64,000 bases of DNA. Origin: Halalkalibacter sp. APA_J-10(15). Its GTDB lineage: Bacteria > Bacillota > Bacilli > Bacillales > Bacillaceae_D. Position numbers and translations under genes: made by a program. Positions within the stretch are counted from its first letter, which is position 1. Each line of letters opens with the position of its first letter. A model generated the notes under the pieces. It ran no database searches. It was not told where the DNA came from and saw only the letters and a program-made list of their open reading frames with translations. This document shows positions 18,501 through 27,287 of this stretch, piece by piece. The DNA is taken from positions 434,001 through 498,000 of the forward strand of contig NZ_JALKEV010000001.1 in NCBI RefSeq assembly GCF_023017105.1, given 5' to 3'.

Positions 18501-21500
18501 GATGAAGATACAGGACAAGAATCCTTCACCCTTACGTTTAACGATGAAATTGATCGAGCGTATGTTTTAGAATATGATACGTATATTTTGTATGCGGGAG
18601 ATGGAAATGCTTACGGGAATACAGCTACAATTGCAGGTGAGATACCCGGAGATGAAATTGAAAGCTCTGATTCGACGAATACAAATATCTCCTTCAATAA
18701 CATCTCGGGAACGATTACTGGTCAGGTTGGCTCATTACAAATTACGAAAGTCGATGCAGACGACACTGAACTAACGTTAGAAGGTGCAGTATTCGAGCTG
18801 TATGACGAAGCTGGTGAAGTATTATTACGAACGGGTACGACCGATGAAACCGGAGTTGTCACGTTTAATAACTTACTTTATGCGGAGTATCAATTGAGAG
18901 AAGCAGAAGCTCCTGAGGGCTATGTGGTCGGAATTGAAGATACGCAGACAGTAAGCGTAAATGCTGCTGTGACTGAGATTGAAGTGGTGAACTATGAAAT
19001 TAAACGCCATGTTGAGTTGACGAAAGTCGACGGTACGGATGGTACATTGTTAGAGGATGTCGTATTTGAGTTATGGAGCGCCTCTAATGATTCGATCATT
19101 GACACATACACAACGAATGCTGATGGAGTCATTTACGTTGAAGATTTAGAGCCAGGTGATTATTACTTTATTGAAACGACACCTGCAGATGATTATGAAG
19201 CGAATGAAAGCCAATATCCTTTCACAATAGAACCAGAACAACTCACCATTGATCAGATTACAGTAGAAAACGAATTGATTCATGGTAGTGCTTCTATTCA
19301 AAAGGTTGATGCGGATAATTCAACAACAGGATTAGAAGGCGCGATATTTGAAGTTCGAACGGCGTCAGGCGACTTTGTACGGACGATAACATCTGACGAG
19401 GATGGTGTTGTCGATACAGGTGATTTACGCCCTGGTGATTATCAATTAGTGGAAACTGAGGCTCCATTTGGATTTAGTGTTTCTAATGATGAACCAATTG
19501 AATTTACAATTGAAAGAGAAACTCAGAGGGGTACAGAAGATCTACTCAATTTAGGAACGATTGCAAATGAAGTGAAAACAACATCGATTGAACTTACAAA
19601 AGTTGATGATGTTAATGGTCAAGTGCTAGAAGGTGCAGAATTCACATTAACGTACGTAAGTGGTGAGTATTCAGCAAGTTCACAAACGGCAGAAACAGAT
19701 GAAGATGGAAAAGTAACATTTAATAATCTAAAACCAGGAATCTACGAATTAAGGGAAACGTCAGCACCAGATGGTTATCTTTTAAGTAGTGAACCAATAG
19801 AGGTAGAGGTAACGCTTAATGATGTGGATAGTGGTGAAACAGTAACGACTAGTACAGAAAACAGCCCATCTATAAGTGTTGAAGTGGAGAAAATCTGGTT
19901 AGATGATAACTCACCAGAACGTCCAGAATCGATCAATGTTACTCTTCTGCAAAATGATGATATATTTAGACAAGAAGAGGTGACGGCAGAGGAGAATTGG
20001 GTCTATACCTTTGAAGATCTACCAAGATACGATGAAAATGGTGTCGAGTATACGTACACGATTGATGAAGAGGAAGTAGACGGGTATGAGAAGTCTATCG
20101 ACGACTTTAAGATTACAAACTTACGAGTCGGTACAATAGACGTAGAAGGAACCAAAACATGGCTAGATAACAACTCAGACGACCGCCCAACATTGATTGA
20201 AGTGAACCTACTTCAAAATGGCGTTCAGGTTGACAATCAAGAAGTAACAGCAGCGGACAATTGGCAGTACAGCTTCACAGACCTAGATGAGTTTGATGAA
20301 GAAGGAATTGCCTATGAGTATACGGTGGAAGAAGAAGCAGTAACTGGTTATGAAACGACAATCACTGATTATGACATCACGAACTTACGAGTCGGTATAA
20401 CGTCTGTTGACGTGACGAAAGAGTGGTTGGATGGAGATTCAGACGATCGTCCAGAATCAATTACGGTTCACCTTCTGCAAAATGGCGACAAATATGATGA
20501 AACAGAAGTGACGGCGGAAGAGAACTGGGAGTATACCTTTACCAACTTGTCAAGATACGATGAGCAAGGTGTCGAGTATACGTACACGATCGAAGAAGAG
20601 GAAGTAGCTGGTTATGATTCTACGATCGATGGTTATGAAATTACGAACGTACGGGTTGGCACGATTGATGTCGATGTAACTAAGGCATGGCGTGATGATA
20701 ATCCAGCTGACCGTCCAGCTGAAATCACTGTGAACTTACTACGAAACGGTATAGTGATTGAAACAGTCGAAATCGATGCAGAAATGGATTGGGAGCATAC
20801 GTTCACGGACTTAGCTGAGTTCGATAGTGAAGGTGTCGCTTATGAATACTCAGTAACTGAGCACGATGTTCCAGGCTACAATTCAGAAGTAAATGGCTAT
20901 GACATTACGAATACTCGCTCAGAGGGAAAATCGATCATTGTGACAAAAGGTTGGTTAGATGATGATTCAGAAGACCGTCCAGAATCGATTACCGTTACAC
21001 TTCTGCAAAATGGGAATGTGTATGAAACAGTTAACATCACGGAAGAGGATGGCTGGACCTATGAATTCGCTAACTTAGATGCCTATGATGATGCGGGTCA
21101 AGCGATTGAGTATACGGTTGAGGAAGAGCCTGTAGAAGGTTATGAAACGACAATCAATGGCTTTGACATCACGAACCTACGAGTCGACACGACGTCTGTT
21201 GAAGGGACGAAAACGTGGGTAGGTGATACACCAGAAGATCGCCCAGATTCAATTGTGGTTGTCCTTTATCAAAATGGTATCGAGTATGAGAAGAAAACCG
21301 TGACACGATCAGATGAATGGCAATATAGCTTTACGGACTTGCCGAAATTTGATGAGTCTGGTGTAGCGTATGAGTACACGATATCGGAGCTGGACGTGGA
21401 TGGATATCGTTCAGAGACGGACGGTTATAATCTCATTAATACGTTCATACCGATTGCTCCAGAAGAAGAGGAAGTAAAAGAAGTCATATCAGATGCAACT

Positions 21501-21638
21501 GATACAACTGAGGAGGATGGGAAAGGCCAATTGCCTTTAACAGCAACTAACTTCTTTAATATCGTTCTATTCGGAGCAGGATTCATCGCTTTAGGATTCT
21601 TGTTACTCATGATTACACGAAGACAACGAAAAGCATAA
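15507..21638 (+). CDS. Large LPXTG-type cell-wall adhesin with SpaA and Cna_B repeats
   Basis: 2043 residues from ATG 15507, chosen because the product then opens with a clean signal peptide (MKKILNMLLIVVLVLQTMTG); an ATG nine codons earlier adds a charged tail. Order: signal; a very acidic Glu/Asp stretch (about 140-205); beta-sandwich adhesin modules (about 220-1070) resembling collagen-binding or Ig-like modules with recurrent ITWTV motifs; four SpaA-type prealbumin domains near 1075, 1168, 1260 and 1358; six Cna_B domains from about 1456. The sorting signal LPLTA lies at 2009-2013, then a membrane helix and RRQRKA. SpaA and Cna_B domains in other species form intramolecular isopeptide bonds. 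The adjacent class C sortase is dead, so a housekeeping sortase elsewhere must anchor it. Confidence 0.92.
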   Translation: MKKILNMLLIVVLVLQTMTGSIVLPSFAAANDGEETIFKEVTITDSEGNEIGLDESTEQEVIVHVDWSVQGLEVGEGYQEALSLPDELIIDHDQTVELLIDEQVVGVADVNMDQTVTVTFNEVIEEVPEAEGLFQFEAYFVPDSTEDEEAVDENAEESTESEIIEEDEEVAEADSEEADSSEEVTEDADEVEEAKEEDEDQEEESDLHSHSMSSMSSEITENIITGVTLKIDDVEVQNGDEIVVWHPYDSSNVLLEYDFALPNNHGYGDGSTFTISVPDMFIIPQVPASEHVPLSRSDGTIFGTFYTEGNEVIITFNENIENESDISGNISLESNFDEHYDGSAEGDRIVFPIEGEEDLEFPIKFIPNANAIDKQGVGNRSYNTQTITWTVDVNKNLQTIENATLDDQLTGEHSFIDGSLKVYELEMNANGEVDGVTEKTDHGFDLSFPIELGDIDSAYRFVYETEINDSDGNSYQNNATLVGDDMTPMHAEASVSVDRGKPLEKRSTGYNNVSQTITWEVRYNFDEKNISQEDAKLTDVFGDNQQLVEGSFEVVAVEVDPDTGDEIGETPISSDNYTIDETSDGFELQFNEDINQAYKIVYQTTAIERVEEGYTVENEISDEFGHSSEANRGISQGIFIKSHGTPNYKDKETNWSITINRDEHVMEDVVFTDTLPEGFTLEDIHVSHEGNEWEDGEQYSLDYNELTGLIEITFNQDLTKRVNIHYTTLIDFDEAGRGSHVNNAGLEWVPEGDDTSVSREASATFTPDGYTQNNGFKHGSYNLETKEITWTIGVNYNNETLNDVVVEDFILGEQNFDINDVKVYEMNLTSVANHYEIGDDVTEHYTISSTTREEESITQDGFQVLLGDITTAFVIQYTTDLNDQLVEASYDNEATVSSTNKDDFGLHTTVSPQYGGQFIDKSGQQNATNGRIVNWRMNLNFSQSSVANFDVHDTPSINQTILRDTLVVYETNVSGNSINKNEDSILEEGVDYTLVFSEDEDTGQESFTLTFNDEIDRAYVLEYDTYILYAGDGNAYGNTATIAGEIPGDEIESSDSTNTNISFNNISGTITGQVGSLQITKVDADDTELTLEGAVFELYDEAGEVLLRTGTTDETGVVTFNNLLYAEYQLREAEAPEGYVVGIEDTQTVSVNAAVTEIEVVNYEIKRHVELTKVDGTDGTLLEDVVFELWSASNDSIIDTYTTNADGVIYVEDLEPGDYYFIETTPADDYEANESQYPFTIEPEQLTIDQITVENELIHGSASIQKVDADNSTTGLEGAIFEVRTASGDFVRTITSDEDGVVDTGDLRPGDYQLVETEAPFGFSVSNDEPIEFTIERETQRGTEDLLNLGTIANEVKTTSIELTKVDDVNGQVLEGAEFTLTYVSGEYSASSQTAETDEDGKVTFNNLKPGIYELRETSAPDGYLLSSEPIEVEVTLNDVDSGETVTTSTENSPSISVEVEKIWLDDNSPERPESINVTLLQNDDIFRQEEVTAEENWVYTFEDLPRYDENGVEYTYTIDEEEVDGYEKSIDDFKITNLRVGTIDVEGTKTWLDNNSDDRPTLIEVNLLQNGVQVDNQEVTAADNWQYSFTDLDEFDEEGIAYEYTVEEEAVTGYETTITDYDITNLRVGITSVDVTKEWLDGDSDDRPESITVHLLQNGDKYDETEVTAEENWEYTFTNLSRYDEQGVEYTYTIEEEEVAGYDSTIDGYEITNVRVGTIDVDVTKAWRDDNPADRPAEITVNLLRNGIVIETVEIDAEMDWEHTFTDLAEFDSEGVAYEYSVTEHDVPGYNSEVNGYDITNTRSEGKSIIVTKGWLDDDSEDRPESITVTLLQNGNVYETVNITEEDGWTYEFANLDAYDDAGQAIEYTVEEEPVEGYETTINGFDITNLRVDTTSVEGTKTWVGDTPEDRPDSIVVVLYQNGIEYEKKTVTRSDEWQYSFTDLPKFDESGVAYEYTISELDVDGYRSETDGYNLINTFIPIAPEEEEVKEVISDATDTTEEDGKGQLPLTATNFFNIVLFGAGFIALGFLLLMITRRQRKA
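19870..21450 (+). repeat. Six tandem Cna_B coding repeats, period about 265 bases
   Basis: Units begin near 19876, 20139, 20405, 20665, 20930 and 21193. Each encodes a motif like TKTWLDNNSDDRP, then LLQNG, then a YEYTVEE and GYETTI pattern. DNA-level similarity between units is high (for example, repeated ACGAACTTACGAGTCGGTA-like junctions), which favours recombination and copy-number change. Confidence 0.85.
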
Positions 21639-21653
21639 TCTGTTGAATAAGAG

Positions 21654-21694
21654 AAAAGCTTTCACACGGTTATTACTTGTGTGAAAGCTTTTTC
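21654..21694 (+). terminator. Bidirectional terminator between adhesin and hybrid kinase genes
   Basis: AAAAGCTTTCACAC (21654-21667) pairs with GTGTGAAAGCTTTT (21679-21692), a 14-bp perfect stem with T-runs in both directions. It serves the convergent adhesin and kinase genes. Confidence 0.88.
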
Positions 21695-21765
21695 TTGGTA
21701 TATTAGCAATGGTGCAGGTTTGAGGGAGATGAAGTTCAAACCTGCATCAATAAGGTAGCAATGAA

Positions 21766-24700
21766 CTACTGCTGGCTAGTAGCTTTAATTGTAAATTGAA
21801 TAGTAGTCCCTTTCCCCTCACTTTTGATCGTCAAGCCTTGGCCGGTTTGTTGCTTGAGTCGGCGGTTGACGTTATAAAGACCGATCCCGCGTTTTTCTTG
21901 CGATGGTGGCTTATTTAGAAGGTGAACGGCTTTATCGTTCGGGATACCGCAGCCGTTATCGCTTATGGTGACGGTGGCAGTGTCGGATGTTACACATTTT
22001 AATGAAATGGTTATGCTACCTTCCTTCTCTTTCATTAAGCCGTGCTCAATCGCATTTTCGACCAGTGGCTGAATGGAGAATGGTGGGATTCCCCATTCTT
22101 TTACTTGTTCATCAATGTCATACTTAACGGAGAAAGGAGTATGAGCACGTTCTTGCATAATGAACATATAGGATTGAACGAATCTTAATTCATTTTCAAC
22201 GGATACGAGTCCAGCTGAATTATTAAATTGAAAGCTCGTTTGTAAATAATAACAGAATTCCTCAAGAAGCTTCTTCATACGAGAAGTATCAAATTCTGCT
22301 AAGCTTAAAATGGCGTTTAATGTGTTAAAGAAGAAATGTGGCTGAATTTGTGCTTGCAACCATGCTGTTTCGATACGGACATTTTCCTCGACGGTCTTCT
22401 TAACACGAATAAGTGCAGATACTCGAGACCTTAGCTCTTGGGCATTTACAGGCTTTGTTACATAGTCATTAGCACCGGCATGGAAAGCGGCTTGAATATC
22501 TGCTGTTTGACTTCTAGCCGTTAATATAAGAATCGGGAGTTCTGTAATTAAGTATGTGTCACGAATTTGTCGTGTAAGCTCGTAGCCAGACATATAAGGC
22601 ATCATGACATCTGTAATGATTAAATCCCAGTTTTCTTCGTTTAAATGTTTTAATGCTTCTGCCCCGCTTGATACGCCGTACGTCGCATATGTGCCGTTAA
22701 GTAACTCTTCCACAATGGTAATATTGATTGGGTCGTCATCGACAATTAAAATACGTCCGTTTTCTTGATGGTCTAGAGAATGACTAGCTGTTTGACTCGT
22801 TTCATATACATGGTGGTTCGTCGGTTTTGAAAGAGACGATGGTTGAGTATCTTGTGCGATTGGCATAGAGAAAGTGAAGGTTGTCCCTTTCCCTCGTATA
22901 GATTGAACGGAAACCGTTCCTCCATGTAATTCGACTAGTTGCTTTGTAATACTTAAGCCTAATCCAATTCCGCCCCCGACAACAGCTGTGCTGTAATCTC
23001 CTTGTTCATAACGTTGGAAAATGCGTTCGATCTCATCGTTAGAGATCCCGATTCCTGTATCAGAAACATGGATGAGAGCTTGTTTATCTTCACGATCTGC
23101 TGTAATTGTAATCGTTCCAACTTCTGTATATTTGATCGCATTGTGTATGATGTTAAACAAAATCTGTGTAAGCCGATGCTCATCAGCTAGAACAGAAGGG
23201 AATGATTGAGGGACAAGGATTTGAAAATGAATTTCCTTTCCGTTAACTAGAAATTTCAATAAATCAATCACACCAACTATGATAGAGTGAACATTGATCG
23301 GTTTTTTCTTTAATGTCATTTGATTTTCGTTTAAATGGTTCACCTCTAATAAATCATTAATTAAAAATGACATACGTTGACCCACATTAATAAGCAATTG
23401 TAATCGTTCTTTGTATTCTTCTTTGTCGTGTTTTTCTTTTTCTAATAACGTTTGAGCAATATTGATCATTCCATGAAGGGGGTTTCGTAATTCATGGGAT
23501 GTATTTGCCAAGAAGTCGTCCTTTGATCGTAGAGAACGTTGGAGCTGCTTAGACAACGTTTTTGTTTGCTCGACTGAACGAAAATAACGCTTAAAACAAT
23601 AAATCGAAAAGAGAATAACAGCTAACGTAAAGTCAATTGGATAAAAGTCTAAGTCGATTCCAAGATTATATTGAACAATTGTTGACGAAATATGAACGGC
23701 AAGTGCTGTTGCTCCAAATAAAATGAAAATGTTATCTTGAAGACCTTGTATGACTGTTTTAAGGAAGACAAATATTACGGCAGCCGGAACTATGATCAGG
23801 ATCATATTAATAACAATTCTCGTCGAAATAACCCATTCAATTGGTGCCAATATAATGAACAGGCAATAAACGAAGATTAGCTTTGGTAATAAACGAAACA
23901 AAATGCCATTCGTTAACGTCGGAAATAAATGTTTGCAAAATAAAACTAAAAACAAAATAGATGCAGAAAACGATAGAAAAATTAATTTCGAAATATACTC
24001 GTATGGTAATGGTATGAGATAAAGGATGACACGATGATCAGAAAACATGACTGAGACAGCTGCTACGAATAGGAGAGCTCCAAAGTAAAGTAATACCTTT
24101 TGTTTTGGTCCGACCACATAAAGGATAAAGCCATATAATCCATGGATGATGAATATCACAATAACGGCTATTTGACTAACTATGGAAGTGATTTCTTGTC
24201 TTTGGATAACATCGCCATCTCCGAATTCTAGTGGGTGATAGATCCCACCTTTCCTCCCTTTCACATGATCATGAGCAACGTGAAGTAGCAGTTCTAAATT
24301 TGTATCATTTGCGTTGTATGTTACATATCTAGTGGCAATGCTCCCTTCGTATTCCAGTGCTGACTTAGCCACTTGACCGATTTCAATAAGCTGCTCTCCA
24401 TTTAGATAGAGTCGGTAGGAAGTGTAAATGTTAGGAAGCTTCAGCCCTAACAGTTGGTTAACGTCTTCCTCATTTAGAGTGATTTCAAGGCGATATGTCC
24501 CATATTGAAACCCTTCTCTGTATGGCCAACGGTCAAATGAGCGTACATAGGAAGCTTCACTTTGATTAGCTTGGAACGGTTCTATAAATTGTTGATCGTA
24601 ATATTCCCATTCTCCTTCTAAAGAAAAGATCCCTCCTTCTATTGCATCGAGGTGCAGTACACCTGCTTCTGCTTCTACTGAATGGACATTTTCATGGGAA

Positions 24701-24777
24701 GAAATCCAAATGATTCGTATCGTTAAAATAAGCAAAACAAAAAAGATGAGGTAAAGGAGCGTTTTCTGTTTGTTCAT
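21766..24777 (-). CDS. Hybrid sensor with two kinase modules (7TM-HisKA-REC-LytS-like), copy 1
   Basis: 1003 residues from ATG 24777 (MNKQKTLLYLIFF); an earlier ATG at 24843 has no ribosome site. Order: a membrane helix, an extracellular beta-sandwich (GEWEYYDQQF), a seven-helix 7TMR-DISM-like sensor, HisKA with His428 in SHELRNPLHG, an HATPase (GIGLGLSITKQLVE), a receiver with Asp723 in DLIITDVMMP, then a second LytS/YesM-type kinase with His814 in IQPHFFFNT and its own ATPase (DNGCGIPNDK). 7TMR-DISM receptors are thought to sense carbohydrates or similar ligands. The C-terminal kinase is the natural donor for SAPR regulators (inference). It converges on the adhesin and is divergent from the glycan operon. 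Confidence 0.92.
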   Translation of the reverse strand: MNKQKTLLYLIFFVLLILTIRIIWISSHENVHSVEAEAGVLHLDAIEGGIFSLEGEWEYYDQQFIEPFQANQSEASYVRSFDRWPYREGFQYGTYRLEITLNEEDVNQLLGLKLPNIYTSYRLYLNGEQLIEIGQVAKSALEYEGSIATRYVTYNANDTNLELLLHVAHDHVKGRKGGIYHPLEFGDGDVIQRQEITSIVSQIAVIVIFIIHGLYGFILYVVGPKQKVLLYFGALLFVAAVSVMFSDHRVILYLIPLPYEYISKLIFLSFSASILFLVLFCKHLFPTLTNGILFRLLPKLIFVYCLFIILAPIEWVISTRIVINMILIIVPAAVIFVFLKTVIQGLQDNIFILFGATALAVHISSTIVQYNLGIDLDFYPIDFTLAVILFSIYCFKRYFRSVEQTKTLSKQLQRSLRSKDDFLANTSHELRNPLHGMINIAQTLLEKEKHDKEEYKERLQLLINVGQRMSFLINDLLEVNHLNENQMTLKKKPINVHSIIVGVIDLLKFLVNGKEIHFQILVPQSFPSVLADEHRLTQILFNIIHNAIKYTEVGTITITADREDKQALIHVSDTGIGISNDEIERIFQRYEQGDYSTAVVGGGIGLGLSITKQLVELHGGTVSVQSIRGKGTTFTFSMPIAQDTQPSSLSKPTNHHVYETSQTASHSLDHQENGRILIVDDDPINITIVEELLNGTYATYGVSSGAEALKHLNEENWDLIITDVMMPYMSGYELTRQIRDTYLITELPILILTARSQTADIQAAFHAGANDYVTKPVNAQELRSRVSALIRVKKTVEENVRIETAWLQAQIQPHFFFNTLNAILSLAEFDTSRMKKLLEEFCYYLQTSFQFNNSAGLVSVENELRFVQSYMFIMQERAHTPFSVKYDIDEQVKEWGIPPFSIQPLVENAIEHGLMKEKEGSITISLKCVTSDTATVTISDNGCGIPNDKAVHLLNKPPSQEKRGIGLYNVNRRLKQQTGQGLTIKSEGKGTTIQFTIKATSQQ

Positions 24778-24903
24778 GTCATCACCACTATTATTATTTG
24801 TCCTAATACATCTATTAAACCATTTATTGCTACTTAATTTCATTATTTTTTAAGCGGTCATACGATATAATGAACATAGAATATGAAATGGTAGGTGTAA
24901 GAA

Positions 24904-26229
24904 GTGAGGACTACATTTGTAAGCAACGGCTTAGAGGAACGTCCACAAGGCTTTTATGAGAGAAAGCCTTTTGTTCTTTTTATTGCGAAGGACGAGAATA
25001 TAGTATCGAACATGGAGCAGATGTTGGTAGACGAACATCGTTTTCTATACTCGGTGACGTCTGAATGGAAGCAGGTAGAATTGAGTTTACACTCGCAAAT
25101 TCCAATCGTTATTGTTCTTTTACATGAAGATGGAGAACAGGTTGATCCAGTGATTGATGGAATGATTCGACAATTTTGTGAGTACTTCAAAGTTTCAGTC
25201 GTTCTCTGTAACCGAGAAATGGCAGTTGAGCAAACACGACTGCCCCATTCTTTTTTTGCAAATCCATATGATAGGAAAGGTTTAATTGAATTGGTTAGGA
25301 AATTGATTCAATTACGTTCTATTTCTTATATAGATTTGGAAACCGGGCTATTGAATCAACTGTTTTTTGAGAGAGTATATAAGTGGCAGTTGGCAGCATG
25401 CAAACGGACAAAAGTACCGTTTTCTTTAGTTTTCTTATCATTGAGTTCGTATCGGGAATGGAAGGATACGTATGGTTTGTTAACATTGAGGAAGATAAAG
25501 GAAGAATGGATTGATCAGATCCAAGAAAAAGTACGCGATTCTGATTTTGTTTTTTCCTTTGGTCAAGAGAATGAAGTGATTTTACTTCTTCCATACACGG
25601 GCGAAGAAGAGGCGCGATCTTTTTTGAAGAGGTTTGAAAATGACGGTAAACAATTACGAGTTAGTCATGATGAGACGGAGCTTTCGGTGGATCTCCATTT
25701 AAGTGGTGTTGTCGTAGAAATTCGTCAATCATCAGTCGAACATATCGAGGTGACGAGAAAAGCGCGAGAGATGATGGCTTCATTAGACGTATCATCTGTT
25801 GTTACAGTTGACGATTATTTAAAAAAAGAAATCGAACCAATCAAAGTGACGATTATTGAACCAGATGAAGTGTTTCGGCATGTATTGGTGAACTTAATGA
25901 ATCGTTTAGAGATGGATGGTTTTGAGTTTCAGATAAAGGATTTTGAAGACGGGCAGTCGTTTCTAGAGTCGGATTATTATCAATCTGCCCATACACATAT
26001 TGTCATTTTGAATGACATACTACCACATAGAAGTGGATTAGAATTAGTTTATGAATTACGAGGTAAGCCGAATACGAATAAATATTTAATTACAATGCTT
26101 TCAACGAGACGGGCGGAGGAAGATATGATTTATGCATTTGAATCAGGAGTAGATGAATATATTGTAAAGCCATTTACCATTCATTTACTAGAAGCAAAAA
26201 TAAAACGTTTGTTAAGAAGGTATCGCTAA
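24904..26229 (+). CDS. Degenerate receiver-GGDEF-receiver protein
   Basis: 441 residues from GTG 24904. An N-terminal receiver-like fold (residues 18-135) lacks the acidic triad. A GGDEF fold begins at DLETGLLNQLFF (Asp144), but the metal-binding LDxD motif is LSLS and the GGDEF motif is GQENE (220-224), so no cyclase activity is expected. The C-terminal receiver (315-441) keeps the Thr/Ser and Lys (IVKPF) but has Asn370 where the phosphoacceptor Asp belongs (HIVILNDILP). All three domains thus look like binding or scaffold domains. It is first in an operon, and its TAATG junction couples it to the HEAT protein. It may act as a nucleotide receptor or scaffold for the synthase, as YdaK is proposed to do in the B. 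subtilis yda operon (analogy). Confidence 0.82.
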   Translation: MRTTFVSNGLEERPQGFYERKPFVLFIAKDENIVSNMEQMLVDEHRFLYSVTSEWKQVELSLHSQIPIVIVLLHEDGEQVDPVIDGMIRQFCEYFKVSVVLCNREMAVEQTRLPHSFFANPYDRKGLIELVRKLIQLRSISYIDLETGLLNQLFFERVYKWQLAACKRTKVPFSLVFLSLSSYREWKDTYGLLTLRKIKEEWIDQIQEKVRDSDFVFSFGQENEVILLLPYTGEEEARSFLKRFENDGKQLRVSHDETELSVDLHLSGVVVEIRQSSVEHIEVTRKAREMMASLDVSSVVTVDDYLKKEIEPIKVTIIEPDEVFRHVLVNLMNRLEMDGFEFQIKDFEDGQSFLESDYYQSAHTHIVILNDILPHRSGLELVYELRGKPNTNKYLITMLSTRRAEEDMIYAFESGVDEYIVKPFTIHLLEAKIKRLLRRYR

Positions 26230-27287
26230 TGGTTACAGTAGATATACGTGTTTTGATTTATAGTCTGTTGATGTTCATTTTTATACTGTCGGTTGTTTTT
26301 ATTTATTTAATTGTGAATCGTTTAAGGGAAAAGAAACGTGAAACGCGCATTCATCATTATATTAATCAATATCATAAAAGCTTTTATGATCATTTAATTG
26401 AAGGAGAGCCTGCCTCAAGTGAAATTGAGCCTGAGTGCACGTTACAAATAAGGGCAGTAGAAGAGATATTGACGCGATATAGTCATTCAATAAGTAGCGA
26501 AAAGGTAGTTGAACGTATTTGTGAATATGCGGAAACATATTTATGTAGCCACTATGAAGCACAATTGAAAAGTCGTAGATGGAGTAAGCGAATGAATGCT
26601 TTGTACCATATTGTTGATTTTCGAATGTATTCGTTCAAGTCGAAGGTAGCAGAAATGCTAGCAAGTGATAAACACTACACAGATGATGAGTATTTACAAA
26701 TGTATTTGTTCTTAACGAAAGCTGATAAGCAGTTATTTATGAAATTGATTGAAAGAAATAAAGCGAGCTTTACTGAATGGGAATATCGCAAGCTTGTTCA
26801 TGAATTGGACCAGGATTCTTTTGCGCTATTACTACAATCCTTTGAAGAATTACCACAAAGCTTGCAATACAGTATGATTGATATAATTGGAATGGAAAAT
26901 CAATTGAAGTGGTATTCATTTTTAATAGAAGTATTAGAAAGCGAAGAGTTAGAGCTTCGTATCCGGACGCTTAAAGCTTTAAGTAAGCTATCTTATGTCC
27001 ACCAGCCAAAGCTCTTTAAGCCATATTTGCAATCTCCTTATTGGGAGGAGAGGATGCTAGTTGCAAGATTGCTTGAGACAAATCCTTCTAGAGATGTTCA
27101 GAATTATTTGATTACGTTATTAGGTGATTCCTCTCGTTTGGTTAGAAAGCAAGCAGCCAAATCGCTTAGCATGCAAAAAGGGGGGGAGCAGTTATTACAG
27201 GAAATTTCAATTGATGGAGACGAAGATATCATGGTTGAAGCATTTCAAGATGTGTACGGTACAAAAGTAGGTGAGTTAAATGGCTGA
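26229..27287 (+). CDS. Membrane-anchored HEAT-repeat protein
   Basis: 352 residues. One N-terminal membrane helix (VLIYSLLMFIFILSVVFIYL) is followed by a basic stretch and a helical-repeat cytoplasmic domain. Clear HEAT units lie in the last 120 residues (ELRIRTLKALSKLSYV, EERMLVARLLE, RLVRKQAAKSLS). HEAT arrays usually make protein-protein contacts. Its start overlaps the stop of the previous gene by one base (TAATG) and its end overlaps the synthase gene by eight bases. So the pseudo-GGDEF protein, HEAT protein and GT2 are made together, which suggests a complex at the membrane with this protein as adaptor (inference). Confidence 0.85.
   Translation: MVTVDIRVLIYSLLMFIFILSVVFIYLIVNRLREKKRETRIHHYINQYHKSFYDHLIEGEPASSEIEPECTLQIRAVEEILTRYSHSISSEKVVERICEYAETYLCSHYEAQLKSRRWSKRMNALYHIVDFRMYSFKSKVAEMLASDKHYTDDEYLQMYLFLTKADKQLFMKLIERNKASFTEWEYRKLVHELDQDSFALLLQSFEELPQSLQYSMIDIIGMENQLKWYSFLIEVLESEELELRIRTLKALSKLSYVHQPKLFKPYLQSPYWEERMLVARLLETNPSRDVQNYLITLLGDSSRLVRKQAAKSLSMQKGGEQLLQEISIDGDEDIMVEAFQDVYGTKVGELNG

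Noticed and set aside
24904-26229. Active diguanylate cyclase
   Set aside because: The GGDEF motif is GQENE and the metal-binding aspartates are serines, so catalysis is not supported.
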